Assembly: GCF_001602525.1 (NCBI RefSeq)
Contig: NZ_LSYT01000008.1
Span: forward strand, 242,694-306,693
From: Flavobacterium chilense
GTDB taxonomy: Bacteria > Bacteroidota > Bacteroidia > Flavobacteriales > Flavobacteriaceae
Direction: 5' to 3'
DNA length: 64,000 bases
This document shows positions 1 through 8,880 of this stretch, one piece after another. The notes under the pieces were generated by a model. The model had not been told where the DNA came from, did no database searches, and was given only the letters and a program-made list of their open reading frames with translations. Numbering within the stretch: the stretch's first letter is position 1; every line of letters begins with the position of its first letter. The position numbers and the translations under genes are program-made.

Positions 1-52
1 TTTTTGCTCCGGGCTTTTCTCTGCAATCCGGGCTAAAGGAGTTTCCGTTTTT

Positions 53-90
53 TGTTTCAGGTTCTTAATTATTGCATTAAACCTGAAACA
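53..90. repeat. Inverted repeat just after the App1 stop codon
   Basis: Two 11-nt arms (TGTTTCAGGTT at 53-63 and AACCTGAAACA at 80-90) flank a 16-nt loop immediately 3' of the minus-strand App1 gene. No T-run follows the stem in the minus direction, so it is a weak intrinsic terminator candidate at best. It may be mRNA 3'-end structure. Confidence 0.5.
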
Positions 91-1053
91 CTACTTAATA
101 ATTCCAATAGATTTTGAGTGCATAATAGCTTCGCTGCTTTCTTTATAATAGCAAACAGAAACCTCTAAACTTTCCAGGTTTCTCAGGATTGTTTCAGTGC
201 TTTCTTTTTTATATTTCCCGGTTTGCCTAATGTAAACCGCTTTTACAGTTACAGGGAATATTTTGCAGATTCGCTCATACAAAACAGGATCATGCTGCGA
301 ATCGTCTCCCAATAGCACATATTTAAGATTAGGATAAAACTCTAAAACATGTTTTATTTTATCAAATTTATGATCGTGATTTCCACGTCCGCTCATAAAA
401 AAATCAGTGATGCCCCTTTTAATATCCTTCAATAAAATAACGGCTCTGGGCAAATGATGAATTTTGGTAAACTTTACAATAAACCGGTACAAATTCCATT
501 CGCTACTCGAAACATAAAAAAAAGCATTCTCTTCCTCTTTATTATTTCGTCCTGCAGAACTCAATGCCTGATAATGTGGTACAACATCTTTAAAAACCTT
601 ACGGTCATTGACGTTTTTAAATAAAAGAATATATATTTTTCTAAAGAAATTCTGAGTATGCGAAATCAAAAAAGTATCATCAATATCAGATATAATTCCA
701 AGTTTTCCCTTATGAGGCCTTATAAAACTAGCTTTAGAAGTAATCGTTTCATTTTTGTATTTAATACTTACTTCGTATTCCATCCATCCAAAATGTGTTT
801 CCTTTTCGAGTGGAATACAAAAATTAAAATAACCGTCATCTAAGGTCTTAGTGTGAATTTCCTGATGACCACATTTTAGATAAATGTCAAAATTTTTAAG
901 TGTTTTTATTCTAAACTGATTAATGATCGAAGTAGCATTTTTAAAATTTTTCTTCTGAAAATCATAATCATACGTTCTTCTGAAAACATGTCCCATTACA
1001 ATTAATTCTTCTTCATTGGCATAACCCCGATATAATTGTAAGATTGGTTTCAT
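91..1053 (-). CDS. App1-type (DUF2183) phosphatidate phosphatase
   Basis: A 320-residue protein whose central part carries the haloacid-dehalogenase-like signature of the App1/DUF2183 family: SDIDDT at residues 122-127 (nucleophile and acid/base Asp) and GDDSQHDP near residues 249-256. The ~110 N-terminal residues look like the beta-rich domain that precedes the catalytic domain in bacterial members. No signal peptide is visible, so a cytosolic or membrane-peripheral enzyme is likely. The family dephosphorylates phosphatidate to diacylglycerol in yeast; the bacterial role is inferred. It is divergent from a diacylglycerol-kinase-family gene, which would run the opposite reaction. Family assignment is firm; substrate is inferred. 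Confidence 0.85.
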   Translation of the reverse strand: MKPILQLYRGYANEEELIVMGHVFRRTYDYDFQKKNFKNATSIINQFRIKTLKNFDIYLKCGHQEIHTKTLDDGYFNFCIPLEKETHFGWMEYEVSIKYKNETITSKASFIRPHKGKLGIISDIDDTFLISHTQNFFRKIYILLFKNVNDRKVFKDVVPHYQALSSAGRNNKEEENAFFYVSSSEWNLYRFIVKFTKIHHLPRAVILLKDIKRGITDFFMSGRGNHDHKFDKIKHVLEFYPNLKYVLLGDDSQHDPVLYERICKIFPVTVKAVYIRQTGKYKKESTETILRNLESLEVSVCYYKESSEAIMHSKSIGIIK

Positions 1054-1119
1054 TAATTGCGTATATTTATAGATGGATGCTGTAAATTAATTATTTTAAT
1101 TGACTTTAAAAATAAAATT

Positions 1120-1989
1120 TTGAAAAAGAATATCATATTTGTTGTAAATCCTATTTCAGGAGATCTGGATAAATCAGATCTAATCGATGCTGTACAGGAG
1201 TTTGCAACCACAAACAATCTTGCATTAGAAGTTTACGAAACTACAGGCAAAAGCGATCAAAAAGCCATACAATCATTGTATAATCAATATCAGCCGGAAC
1301 GTATTATAGTTGCAGGCGGAGACGGAACCATAAAAATGGTGGCCGAAGCAATGGAAGAATTTGATGTTATAATAGGTGTTTTGCCTGCGGGCTCTGCAAA
1401 CGGTTTATCTGTAGACCTAAACTTACCCACAACAATCGAAGAGAACCTAAAAATAGCCTTTCTGAACCATTATATCGAAATGGACATGATTTGTATTAAC
1501 GGTAAAAAAAGTATTCATTTAAGCGATATTGGTGTAAATGCTAATTTGGTAAAGAACTATGAAGAAAGCAATTTACGTGGCTTCTGGGGATATGCATTGC
1601 AGGCTTTTTCGGCTTTAAAAGAATCTGAAGAACCTTTTGTAGCCACTATTTCGGCCAACAATGAAACCGTTGAACATACTGCCAGAATGATTGTTATTGC
1701 GAATTCTCAAAAGTACGGAACAGGTGTTATCATTAATCCGCATGGCGTAATGAATGATGGAAAGTTTGAACTGGTGATTTTAAAAAGTTTAGATTTATTA
1801 TTACTCGGAAAAATTATTACCGGCAATATGCCAATTGATTCTGATGATATTGTGATTATTTCAACAGACAAAGCAACAATAAAAACAGATTATCCTGTGA
1901 ATTTTCAAATTGATGGAGAATATTGTGGAGCTCAAAGCTCATTAGAAATACACATTTTACATAAACAGATGAAAATTGCTGTTCCCTAA
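1120..1989 (+). CDS. Diacylglycerol/lipid kinase family protein
   Basis: This carries the N-terminal DAGK catalytic domain: a NPISG loop close to the N-terminus, GGDGT (residues 66-70 with this start) for nucleotide binding, and PAGSANG (89-95). About 289 residues is normal for YegS/BmrU-like soluble lipid kinases. There is no ATG before the first strand. I chose TTG 1120 because the protein then begins LKKNIIFVVNP, as in relatives, and leaves about 66 bp for divergent promoters; a TTG at 1057 would start only 4 bp from the App1 start codon. The product probably phosphorylates diacylglycerol or a sphingoid/ceramide lipid. The substrate is not decided by sequence. Confidence 0.85.
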   Translation: MKKNIIFVVNPISGDLDKSDLIDAVQEFATTNNLALEVYETTGKSDQKAIQSLYNQYQPERIIVAGGDGTIKMVAEAMEEFDVIIGVLPAGSANGLSVDLNLPTTIEENLKIAFLNHYIEMDMICINGKKSIHLSDIGVNANLVKNYEESNLRGFWGYALQAFSALKESEEPFVATISANNETVEHTARMIVIANSQKYGTGVIINPHGVMNDGKFELVILKSLDLLLLGKIITGNMPIDSDDIVIISTDKATIKTDYPVNFQIDGEYCGAQSSLEIHILHKQMKIAVP

Positions 1990-1994
1990 AATGT

Positions 1995-2050
1995 AGCCCT
2001 GGAAGGGCTTAATATTTATAGACAACAATAGAGCATAGCTCCAGTGGAGC
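1995..2050. repeat. Paired palindromic intergenic element
   Basis: Two short perfect hairpins, AGCCCT/AGGGCT (1995-2009) and GCTCC/GGAGC (2038-2050), lie between two converging genes. The paired arrangement resembles short palindromic intergenic repeats I associate with flavobacterial genomes. Only one copy is in this window, so repeat status is inferred. Confidence 0.4.
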
Positions 2051-2081
2051 GATATTAGTTTTAATTATTTTGATAGGGTCG

Positions 2082-3227
2082 TTATTTAAACGGATTACGT
2101 TCCTGCCAGTCTGTTTTTGGTTCCAGATAATTAAAGAAACGGGCAATATTATGATTAATCAAAGCATTACTGTGTGTAATTAAACCGTACATCTTTACAG
2201 GTTTTGCACCTACAGAACTTTTGATTTCAAGGGCAGTTCTGGCAAATACAATTTCTCTAAATCCCTGATTAATTGAATAAGCAATCATATCGTACAACAT
2301 GTTTAGATACAACATTTTCTCGCGTTGAATTGTTTCGTCGTAACCTAAAAAATAAGTGTCCATTATATCTCCGTTTTTAATCAGAGTATTAAAGCCAATT
2401 AGCTTTTCGTCTAAAAAATAACCGTAAAAAAGAAAGTCATCTTTCATGATTTCTTTAAAGAAACTAAAATGATTTCTGGCTAGAAAAAAAGTGTTAAAGG
2501 GAGCATTTTTAGCCACATGAAAATATAATTCATAAATTACATCTTCGTACTGTTTAATGTCAGACAAAGACATCTTTTGTTTTACGATTCCATCAGCTTT
2601 TTTTCGTGCACGCTTGTATTGATCGCGATATTTTTTTGATAAAGCATCAATATAATCCTGTTCTGTTTTCCACTTTTCATTGATTTCAAAAATCATATTG
2701 GGTTGGGTCGAGAACGTATAATTGTTTTTAAATTCAGCCTGCAAAGGCTCAATTTCTTTTGCTGTAAAATCCTTGATGCTCGTAATATGAACTTTTTTCC
2801 CGCTAGCTTTCAGATCTTTTTTAAGCTGATTAATCGCTTTATGAAGAGTTTTTATCGCTTTTGATTCTTTTACTTTTTCATCAAAAACAAAGGCGTTTTG
2901 TCCTGTAAGCATATTGTTGCCAACAAACAGTACATGTGACGCAAAGTTTTTAAATGCAAAATTTCTAACAGAAGTTTTTAAGCACTGATCACGCTCACCA
3001 AAAGATTCCAGTTTCTCGGCAAATAAAAATTGTGTTAAAACAATTCCAATTAGTTTTTCTTCACGAAAAATTCCAATAAAATGACAAATCATATTTACCG
3101 GACAGGAATTTTCCAGTACTTCGAGGTATTCACGTGTCAAAAAAATGTTATTTACAGCAAGCGAATTCCATTCGAAAGGAAGTAATGATGCGCTGTTGTA
3201 AATTTGAAAAGAGTATGTTGTAGTCAA
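2082..3227 (-). CDS. FemAB/GNAT-like acyltransferase fold protein
   Basis: A 381-residue soluble protein. The C-terminal half (about residues 195-330) has the pattern of the GNAT-like BioF2/FemAB domain: a basic helix with KYRDQYKRARKK, then FYGYFLDEKLIGFNTLI, which is the strand-turn-strand seen in acetyltransferase-like folds. No signal peptide or membrane segment is visible. Members of this fold transfer acyl or aminoacyl groups to small molecules or cell-wall precursors, but the substrate here cannot be read from sequence. It stands alone, convergent with the lipid kinase, with an upstream DUF1761 gene on the same strand separated by a strong terminator. Confidence 0.6.
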   Translation of the reverse strand: MTTTYSFQIYNSASLLPFEWNSLAVNNIFLTREYLEVLENSCPVNMICHFIGIFREEKLIGIVLTQFLFAEKLESFGERDQCLKTSVRNFAFKNFASHVLFVGNNMLTGQNAFVFDEKVKESKAIKTLHKAINQLKKDLKASGKKVHITSIKDFTAKEIEPLQAEFKNNYTFSTQPNMIFEINEKWKTEQDYIDALSKKYRDQYKRARKKADGIVKQKMSLSDIKQYEDVIYELYFHVAKNAPFNTFFLARNHFSFFKEIMKDDFLFYGYFLDEKLIGFNTLIKNGDIMDTYFLGYDETIQREKMLYLNMLYDMIAYSINQGFREIVFARTALEIKSSVGAKPVKMYGLITHSNALINHNIARFFNYLEPKTDWQERNPFK

Positions 3228-3298
3228 AAGTGTGAGCTAATTTTTTCAAAATTAGATAATATTTGCAATAACTTACTTTCTTTAAGTTATTATTAAGA

Positions 3299-3333
3299 AA
3301 AACCCGTTTGAGTTTGCATTTCAAACGGGTTTT
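3299..3333 (-). terminator. Rho-independent terminator after DUF1761 gene
   Basis: A stem of 13 bp (AAAACCCGTTTGA with TCAAACGGGTTTT) and a 9-nt loop, followed in the minus direction by T-rich sequence. It sits 12 bp after the DUF1761 stop codon and isolates it from the FemAB-like gene. Confidence 0.85.
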
Positions 3334-3345
3334 AATATTTATAAT

Positions 3346-3834
3346 TTATGCAAATGCACAGATAATACCGCCCATTAAAGCAAGTGTAAGCATCCAGAAT
3401 CCGGCATGAACAAAAATATATTTCCATGATTTTCTTTCAAACAAGCCATTAATACCAATAACCGGAAAGGCAAAAAATAAACCCGACATGAAACCATGCA
3501 AAGCGCCATGTTTAAAAGTTCGGTAAGCCGTTCCGTAATCAGCCATAAAAGCATGGAAAGATGGTTTTGCACTTTCGACGAGCAGCGGACCGCCAACCAT
3601 TCCCAGAGCTCCGGATTGATGAATGGTAAGAGATGCTAAAGTCATCGCAATCATAACAGCAAAAAGATAGGTAAACCCAAATATCTTGAGCATGTTGCCT
3701 TTTCTGAGTTCTTCCTGTGTGAAATTATTTTCTTTCATCCAGATCGTTCCAAAAACTTTTGGATGATACCAGACAAAGCCCACGATCAATGTTACAATCG
3801 CAGCAACAAGGAATGTAAAATAGTTAATTTGCAT
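3346..3834 (-). CDS. DUF1761 domain membrane protein
   Basis: A 162-residue protein with four hydrophobic segments (about residues 5-22, 50-70, 110-130, 138-160). The N-terminal helix ending in GFVWYHPKVFGTIWM is typical of DUF1761 proteins. The family is a common small inner-membrane protein of unknown function in Bacteroidota. It is monocistronic, with its own terminator downstream and about 180 bp of AT-rich sequence upstream shared with the divergent LRR gene. Family identification is good; function is unknown. Confidence 0.8.
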   Translation of the reverse strand: MQINYFTFLVAAIVTLIVGFVWYHPKVFGTIWMKENNFTQEELRKGNMLKIFGFTYLFAVMIAMTLASLTIHQSGALGMVGGPLLVESAKPSFHAFMADYGTAYRTFKHGALHGFMSGLFFAFPVIGINGLFERKSWKYIFVHAGFWMLTLALMGGIICAFA

Positions 3835-4017
3835 AATATTAGGTTTTTATAATTAGTTGTCTCAAAATTAATCAAAAAAGAACAATACTGTACGTATTAT
3901 TAAAAAGTAGTAAAAGTATTATGTTTTAAATATTTATTAACACTTTGTCGACACAAGGAGTATTTTATCGGGTAATTATCTAATTTTAGCAACAGAAAAC
4001 GCAGCTACTGAATTTTT

Positions 4018-4803
4018 ATGAAAAGCCTTATAACTCTTTTTTTAGCACTTGTTTTTTCTCTCAATATTTTTGCAGATACTGTTTCAGATCAGGAGAAAAA
4101 TACGCTAATAAAACTTAACCATGCGACCAATGGATTGCAATGGAAAATAAAATGGGACTTATCACAATCAGTAATCACCTGGTATGGTGTCGAAATTGAA
4201 AATGGTAAAGTAGTCGGGCTCAATTTGGCAGATAATAATTTACAGGGAGAGTTACCAACTGATTTTTTTGGTCTGATTCATTTAGTGAAGCTGGATTTGC
4301 ATAAAAATAAACTTGAAGGTCAATTAAGAAATACACTTTGTACTTTTAAAGAGCTTCAGTTTTTAGATATTTCATCTAATAAAATATCTGGCGAATTGCC
4401 TTCAGAAATAAACAAATTAAATAAGCTTGAAGTACTTTCGTTATTTAATAATAAAATTGACGGGCATTTGCCTAACGCAATTTATAAGATTAAAACGCTG
4501 CGCATTTTACTCTTAAACAACAATCAATTATCGGGTAATTTGAGCAAAGAAATACTACATCTTAATGCTTTGCAAAACCTGAGTTTGTTTGATAATGATT
4601 TAGAAGGAGAAATTCCGAATGAGCTGGAAAAGCTTAATCATTTGTCTGAACTTAATCTTTCGTATAATAAATTTAGAGGAAGTGTTTCCGGAGACTTAAT
4701 CTTACTGGACGCTTTAAATATGACTATGCTGGATGAAAACGGAAATCCGTTTTTATTAGAAAATAATACAGAAAAAGAAACTACAATTGTTACCCCAAAT
4801 TAA
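4018..4803 (+). CDS. Secreted leucine-rich repeat protein
   Basis: A 261-residue protein with a Sec signal peptide (cleavage near residue 19, after FSLNIFA). Next comes a cap resembling plant LRR N-terminal domains, with KNTLIKLNHATNGLQWK and a W-rich ITWYGVEI stretch. About six LRRs of the plant/bacterial type with consensus LxxLxLxxNxLxGxLP run from residue 65 to 235. It is likely periplasmic or surface-exposed and protein-binding. No Por secretion C-terminal domain is visible. It stands alone, with a strong terminator 70 bp downstream. Confidence 0.8.
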   Translation: MKSLITLFLALVFSLNIFADTVSDQEKNTLIKLNHATNGLQWKIKWDLSQSVITWYGVEIENGKVVGLNLADNNLQGELPTDFFGLIHLVKLDLHKNKLEGQLRNTLCTFKELQFLDISSNKISGELPSEINKLNKLEVLSLFNNKIDGHLPNAIYKIKTLRILLLNNNQLSGNLSKEILHLNALQNLSLFDNDLEGEIPNELEKLNHLSELNLSYNKFRGSVSGDLILLDALNMTMLDENGNPFLLENNTEKETTIVTPN

Positions 4804-4870
4804 TCGTGCTTATGAATGAATTTTACAATCGTTGAAAAAAATTGATTAAATATATTTAGTTAATTGTTTA

Positions 4871-4897
4871 AAAACCGTAATTCGTTACGGTTTTTTT
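4871..4897 (+). terminator. Rho-independent terminator after LRR gene
   Basis: A perfect 10-bp stem (AAAACCGTAA / TTACGGTTTT) with a TTCG tetraloop, followed by a run of T. Confidence 0.9.
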
Positions 4898-5048
4898 ACG
4901 CCCTGATTTTTTGTTTATCATCAGAAAAAAATAATATTTAATTTAGATTGTATTTTTTAAGAATTTGCTTTTTTTTCATAACTTTAATTCATCAATTTGC
5001 AGTATCAAATTGCATTAAAAATATTCTAACCTTTTTAATAATAAAATT

Positions 5049-5354
5049 ATGGTAGTACAGTATCAAGGTGAACAACACGGAAAATCGACAACATTTACAA
5101 TAAGAATTATAGGGAACAATTTGTCTAAAAGTAGTTCTAATTATCAAATAGATTTATTGGTTGGCGATAAACAGCTTCCCACTTTTACAACCTCAATTCA
5201 TCAGAGTTTATCGAATTGCCTTAAGGAGATTTATTTGTTTAGAAAACACAACGGAATCCAGTTCAATGAGTCTTCAGAGAAGATAACTTCGTTGTTTGTT
5301 CCTTATGATAAGGTTTTATACAATTACAACAAAGGCGCTTTGTTTATGGCTTAA
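5049..5354 (+). CDS. Small conserved-looking hypothetical protein
   Basis: A 101-residue soluble protein with no signal peptide or membrane helix. It is beta-rich, beginning MVVQYQGEQHGKSTTFTIRI and continuing into IDLLVGDKQLPTFT. I do not recognise a family. It is supported as a gene by clean codon use, the absence of a competing reading frame and a perfect terminator 22 bp after the stop. It stands alone between the LRR gene and the RHS locus. Confidence 0.6.
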   Translation: MVVQYQGEQHGKSTTFTIRIIGNNLSKSSSNYQIDLLVGDKQLPTFTTSIHQSLSNCLKEIYLFRKHNGIQFNESSEKITSLFVPYDKVLYNYNKGALFMA

Positions 5355-5376
5355 ATTAGCCGTTTTAATAAATTAG

Positions 5377-5406
5377 AAGACCGTTCGATTGAACGGTCTT
5401 TTTTTT
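5377..5406 (+). terminator. Rho-independent terminator after 101-aa gene
   Basis: A perfect 10-bp stem (AAGACCGTTC / GAACGGTCTT), GATT loop, then T6. Confidence 0.9.
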
Positions 5407-5744
5407 GTGGCTAAAATTTTCAAAACTAAAAACTAAATAAAGTTCAATTTTCTGAGTTTTCTTTTCTTGTTCAATATATGACTAAGTATTCCAATACTAT
5501 GGGAATCTTAAGATTATGAACAACAAAGAATATTTTTGTTAATATTAATTTTCCAAAACATAATAAATACTAAAAATATATATTATTATTGTAGTATTCT
5601 TACAAAAATAAAATGGGCTAACTTATAATATAATGATTAAACAATCCCCAAAAATCTAATGTATTATATTTCAGTTTGATAACAGAAAAATAGCCCTATT
5701 GATCCACTCTTTTTTTTAAATTTATTTATCAAATCCATATCGAT
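5407..5744. other. AT-rich intergenic region upstream of the RHS locus
   Basis: About 340 bp of very AT-rich sequence without a supported gene or hairpin. It must hold the promoter of the RHS operon, but I could not fix a clear TAnnTTTG element with a matching -33 box. Confidence 0.5.
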
Positions 5745-8700
5745 ATGAAATTAATTATACGCTCTTTTTTATTTATTCTATTCCTGATATTAAACTCTGT
5801 CTCAGTAACAGCTCAGACCGAAGACGGGAATAAATCTTATATTCCTAATATTACGGTAACAACACCTCAGGCGGCTGCTTTGAGTAAAGCTGGTGAAATT
5901 CCGATAGATATTTCTACCGGAAGAATTAACTATACTATTCCAGTCTTTGAAATTAAAGAAGGCTCTTTTACAATGCCAATTAATTTATCTTATAATTATT
6001 CTGGTTTATTGTTAGATGAATCACCGGGATATGGCGGACTAGGTTGGAATTTTAATATAGGAGGCTCTATTCAGCATACCGTTAATGGGTTAAACGATGA
6101 AGGCCACGAATATGATAAAGGAACGATTGATGCCTATGTTAAACGTATTCCTCCATACAACAATTCCTCTTCTGTAGAAACGTTTACACTTTTAAAACGT
6201 ATTGCTGATGGTATAACAGATGGAGAGCCTGATAAATATAGTGTTAATGTGGGAGATTTAAATTGCAGCTTTTATTTGGATAAAGACAATAATCCTGTTT
6301 TTTTAAAAAACGAAAACTATAAAGTTACCGGAAACTCGACAGTTGGTTTTACATTAACTGATGATAAAGGAATCAAATATATTTTTAATATTCCTCTTGA
6401 TGCTTCCAAAATTACAGCAGATAATAGTGTTGATTACAAATCCTCTTTTTTATTAACAGAGATTAATTTTCCGGGAACTACTAACAAAATTTTATTTCAA
6501 TATGGTGCACCTGCTAGTTATAATGACTTTAATTTGAGTCAAACACTAATGAAAAATACCAACTCATTAGGTAATGTTCAAAGTTATACGCTTGGCAATA
6601 ATAAAACTTATACTGCTTTAACAGTACGAAAGCTCACTAAAATAATTACCAATAATTACAGTATTGAGTTACAGTATAATAATAACCCTACTGAACCTGC
6701 GCTTGGGGTCATTAGCAGTCTAAAAGTAATTGATAATGCTGCCAATATTGTTAAAAACTATGATTTTACTTTTTCGACATGGGTTGGACGCAGAATTAAT
6801 TTACTAAATGTTAAGTACAATAACGAGGTTATAAATCAAATGGAATATGATCTTAGCCTGCCATATCCGGTAATGTCAGCAGAAATCGATTATGTACAAA
6901 AAGATTTATGGGGATATTACAACCCTAATGCCAGAGCTGCTAATCCGGTTGGTCTTACGAATCCGTATGATAATCCTAGTATAAAACCAAATCTGGCGAC
7001 CACAAAAATAGGTGCCCTAAAAAAAATAACATATCAAACCAAGGGATATTCACTAATTGACTATGAGCCTAATAAAGTTTATATGGCAGCTGGGGGTTAT
7101 AATTTTCCTTATGACTCAGATGGTGCAATAACGAACCCTTCTGTGATAGCCAGTACATCTGCATCTGATGGAATAACAGTAGAGAAAACTTTTGTTATCA
7201 CTAAAGTTCCTGCAGAAGTAACGATTTCTTATCGTTTGGGCAATGAGACAAGTATGACACAAAATTATGATCAGAGAGATACTAAAGTACTATTGGTTAA
7301 AGATGGAGACAGTGACTCTAATGCTCTTTTTAGTGCTCAGCAGCAATGGCTCAAAGAGCTTACCTGGATTCCGCAAAAAACAAGTTTTACATCAGGAACC
7401 CCTTCGCCAAAAGTTACTATTACAGTGCCGGGAACCTATCGTATAAAAGCAATGTCAAGTGCAGGATCTACAGCCTGGATTTCTGCAAATTACCTGCAAA
7501 CCGAAGAGAATTTTAATCAAACCGTGGGGGGAATACGAGTGCAGCAAGTAAAAAATTGCGATTTCAATGGGCAATGTATTACGACTACTTACAATTATAC
7601 TCAGGATGCTAAAAGCACCGGAATAATGCTGCAAAAACCGGAATTCTATTCTGGTTACTTAACAAAATATGGAAGCTGTAACGGATACGGAAGAATGGAT
7701 TATTATAATTATACGAGTATATACCCTTTGTCTAATTTTAGAGGAAGCCCTGTATTATACAAAACAGTTGAAAAAATAGATTCTGACGGGAGTACGCTGG
7801 TTAATGGTAAAACTGTATTTACGTATTATGGTAGTCAGGTTCAAAACTCTTTATTAGATGAAGAATCATATTTTACGACAGGCTTATTAGATACCAAAAC
7901 AGTAAAAGATAATGCAAACACTACCTTGACCTTTCAGAGCAACAGTTATCAGGGAGGAGAAGTTCGTACTACACCCAGATTTGTGTATGCCGTACAGGCT
8001 AAGCCCCTTATTGACAAATCAGCCTGTTTTTGGACAGATATTTTATTTAATACAATAAACTATAAGCACGAATCAAAAAACTATGCATTAGAAAAACAAG
8101 AAGAGACTAATTATTACGCAGGAAAAGAACTACTGCAAAGAACGATTAGTACTTATAATTTAGATACGGGTAATCTTAAAGGTCAGTCTAAAACCAATTC
8201 AGCTAATGAAACTATAGAAACGAAAAATTATTACGCACAAGATCCGGAAATGGCAAGCCAGCCAATGATAAATGATTTAATTGCTACAAACATAACAGGG
8301 GTACCACTGCTTACCCAGTCTTATAAGGCCGGAACCAAGATCTCAGAACAGTTAACAAATTATGATCAAGGTACAGCCACCAGTAATTTACTGGTTCCGC
8401 AGGCTATTTATGCTGCTAAATTTCCAAATACATTTCCTAACCTGGCAAATATTGGGAAACTAGAGAGAAAAATCAGTCTGGACCAATATGATGACAAAGG
8501 CAATATTGTGCAATATACATTAGAAAACGGAGCGCCAGTATCATTTATTTGGGGATATTATAAAAGTCAGCCTATTGCTAAAATTGAAAATGCAACTTAC
8601 AGTCAGGTGTCCTCCTATGTTGCAAACCTTCAGGGGCTGTCTAACACAGGTACAGAAACAGATCTAATAAATGCTTTAAACGCATTAAGAAGTTCTTTGC

Positions 8701-8873
8701 CAAATGCTATGATTACGACCTACACTCATATACCGTTAATAGGAGTAAGTACCATAACAGATCCTAAAGGAGATCAAATAACTTATATTTATGATAGTCT
8801 GGGAAGATTGCGATTTGTAAAAGATGCACAAGGCAAATTACTTTCAGAAAACCAATACCACTATAAAAACTAA
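5745..8873 (+). CDS. RHS-family protein, N-terminal (first) component
   Basis: A 1042-residue protein with a Sec signal peptide (cleavage after SVSVTAQ, about residue 24). The early segment MPINLSYNYSGLLLDESPGY with GGLGWNFNIGG is the characteristic start of large Bacteroidota RHS/YD-repeat shells. The C-terminus ends in a YD repeat (ITYIYDSLGRLRFVKDAQGK). It has no toxin tip. The next RHS gene starts 7 bp downstream, so the two are one operon and probably form a two-part shell comparable in layout to TcB/TcC-like pairs; this is inferred. It is likely exported to the periplasm or cell surface. Confidence 0.8.
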   Translation: MKLIIRSFLFILFLILNSVSVTAQTEDGNKSYIPNITVTTPQAAALSKAGEIPIDISTGRINYTIPVFEIKEGSFTMPINLSYNYSGLLLDESPGYGGLGWNFNIGGSIQHTVNGLNDEGHEYDKGTIDAYVKRIPPYNNSSSVETFTLLKRIADGITDGEPDKYSVNVGDLNCSFYLDKDNNPVFLKNENYKVTGNSTVGFTLTDDKGIKYIFNIPLDASKITADNSVDYKSSFLLTEINFPGTTNKILFQYGAPASYNDFNLSQTLMKNTNSLGNVQSYTLGNNKTYTALTVRKLTKIITNNYSIELQYNNNPTEPALGVISSLKVIDNAANIVKNYDFTFSTWVGRRINLLNVKYNNEVINQMEYDLSLPYPVMSAEIDYVQKDLWGYYNPNARAANPVGLTNPYDNPSIKPNLATTKIGALKKITYQTKGYSLIDYEPNKVYMAAGGYNFPYDSDGAITNPSVIASTSASDGITVEKTFVITKVPAEVTISYRLGNETSMTQNYDQRDTKVLLVKDGDSDSNALFSAQQQWLKELTWIPQKTSFTSGTPSPKVTITVPGTYRIKAMSSAGSTAWISANYLQTEENFNQTVGGIRVQQVKNCDFNGQCITTTYNYTQDAKSTGIMLQKPEFYSGYLTKYGSCNGYGRMDYYNYTSIYPLSNFRGSPVLYKTVEKIDSDGSTLVNGKTVFTYYGSQVQNSLLDEESYFTTGLLDTKTVKDNANTTLTFQSNSYQGGEVRTTPRFVYAVQAKPLIDKSACFWTDILFNTINYKHESKNYALEKQEETNYYAGKELLQRTISTYNLDTGNLKGQSKTNSANETIETKNYYAQDPEMASQPMINDLIATNITGVPLLTQSYKAGTKISEQLTNYDQGTATSNLLVPQAIYAAKFPNTFPNLANIGKLERKISLDQYDDKGNIVQYTLENGAPVSFIWGYYKSQPIAKIENATYSQVSSYVANLQGLSNTGTETDLINALNALRSSLPNAMITTYTHIPLIGVSTITDPKGDQITYIYDSLGRLRFVKDAQGKLLSENQYHYKN

Positions 8874-8880
8874 TACAACG

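Noticed and set aside
53..90. Inverted repeat considered as the App1 terminator
   Set aside because: In the direction of transcription the stem is followed by A-rich, not T-rich, sequence, so it is listed only as a repeat.
4871..4897. AACCGTAA/TTACGGTT hairpin considered as another member of the TACGG...CCGTA operator motif
   Set aside because: It has a longer stem, a tetraloop and a T-run behind a gene, so it is a normal terminator.
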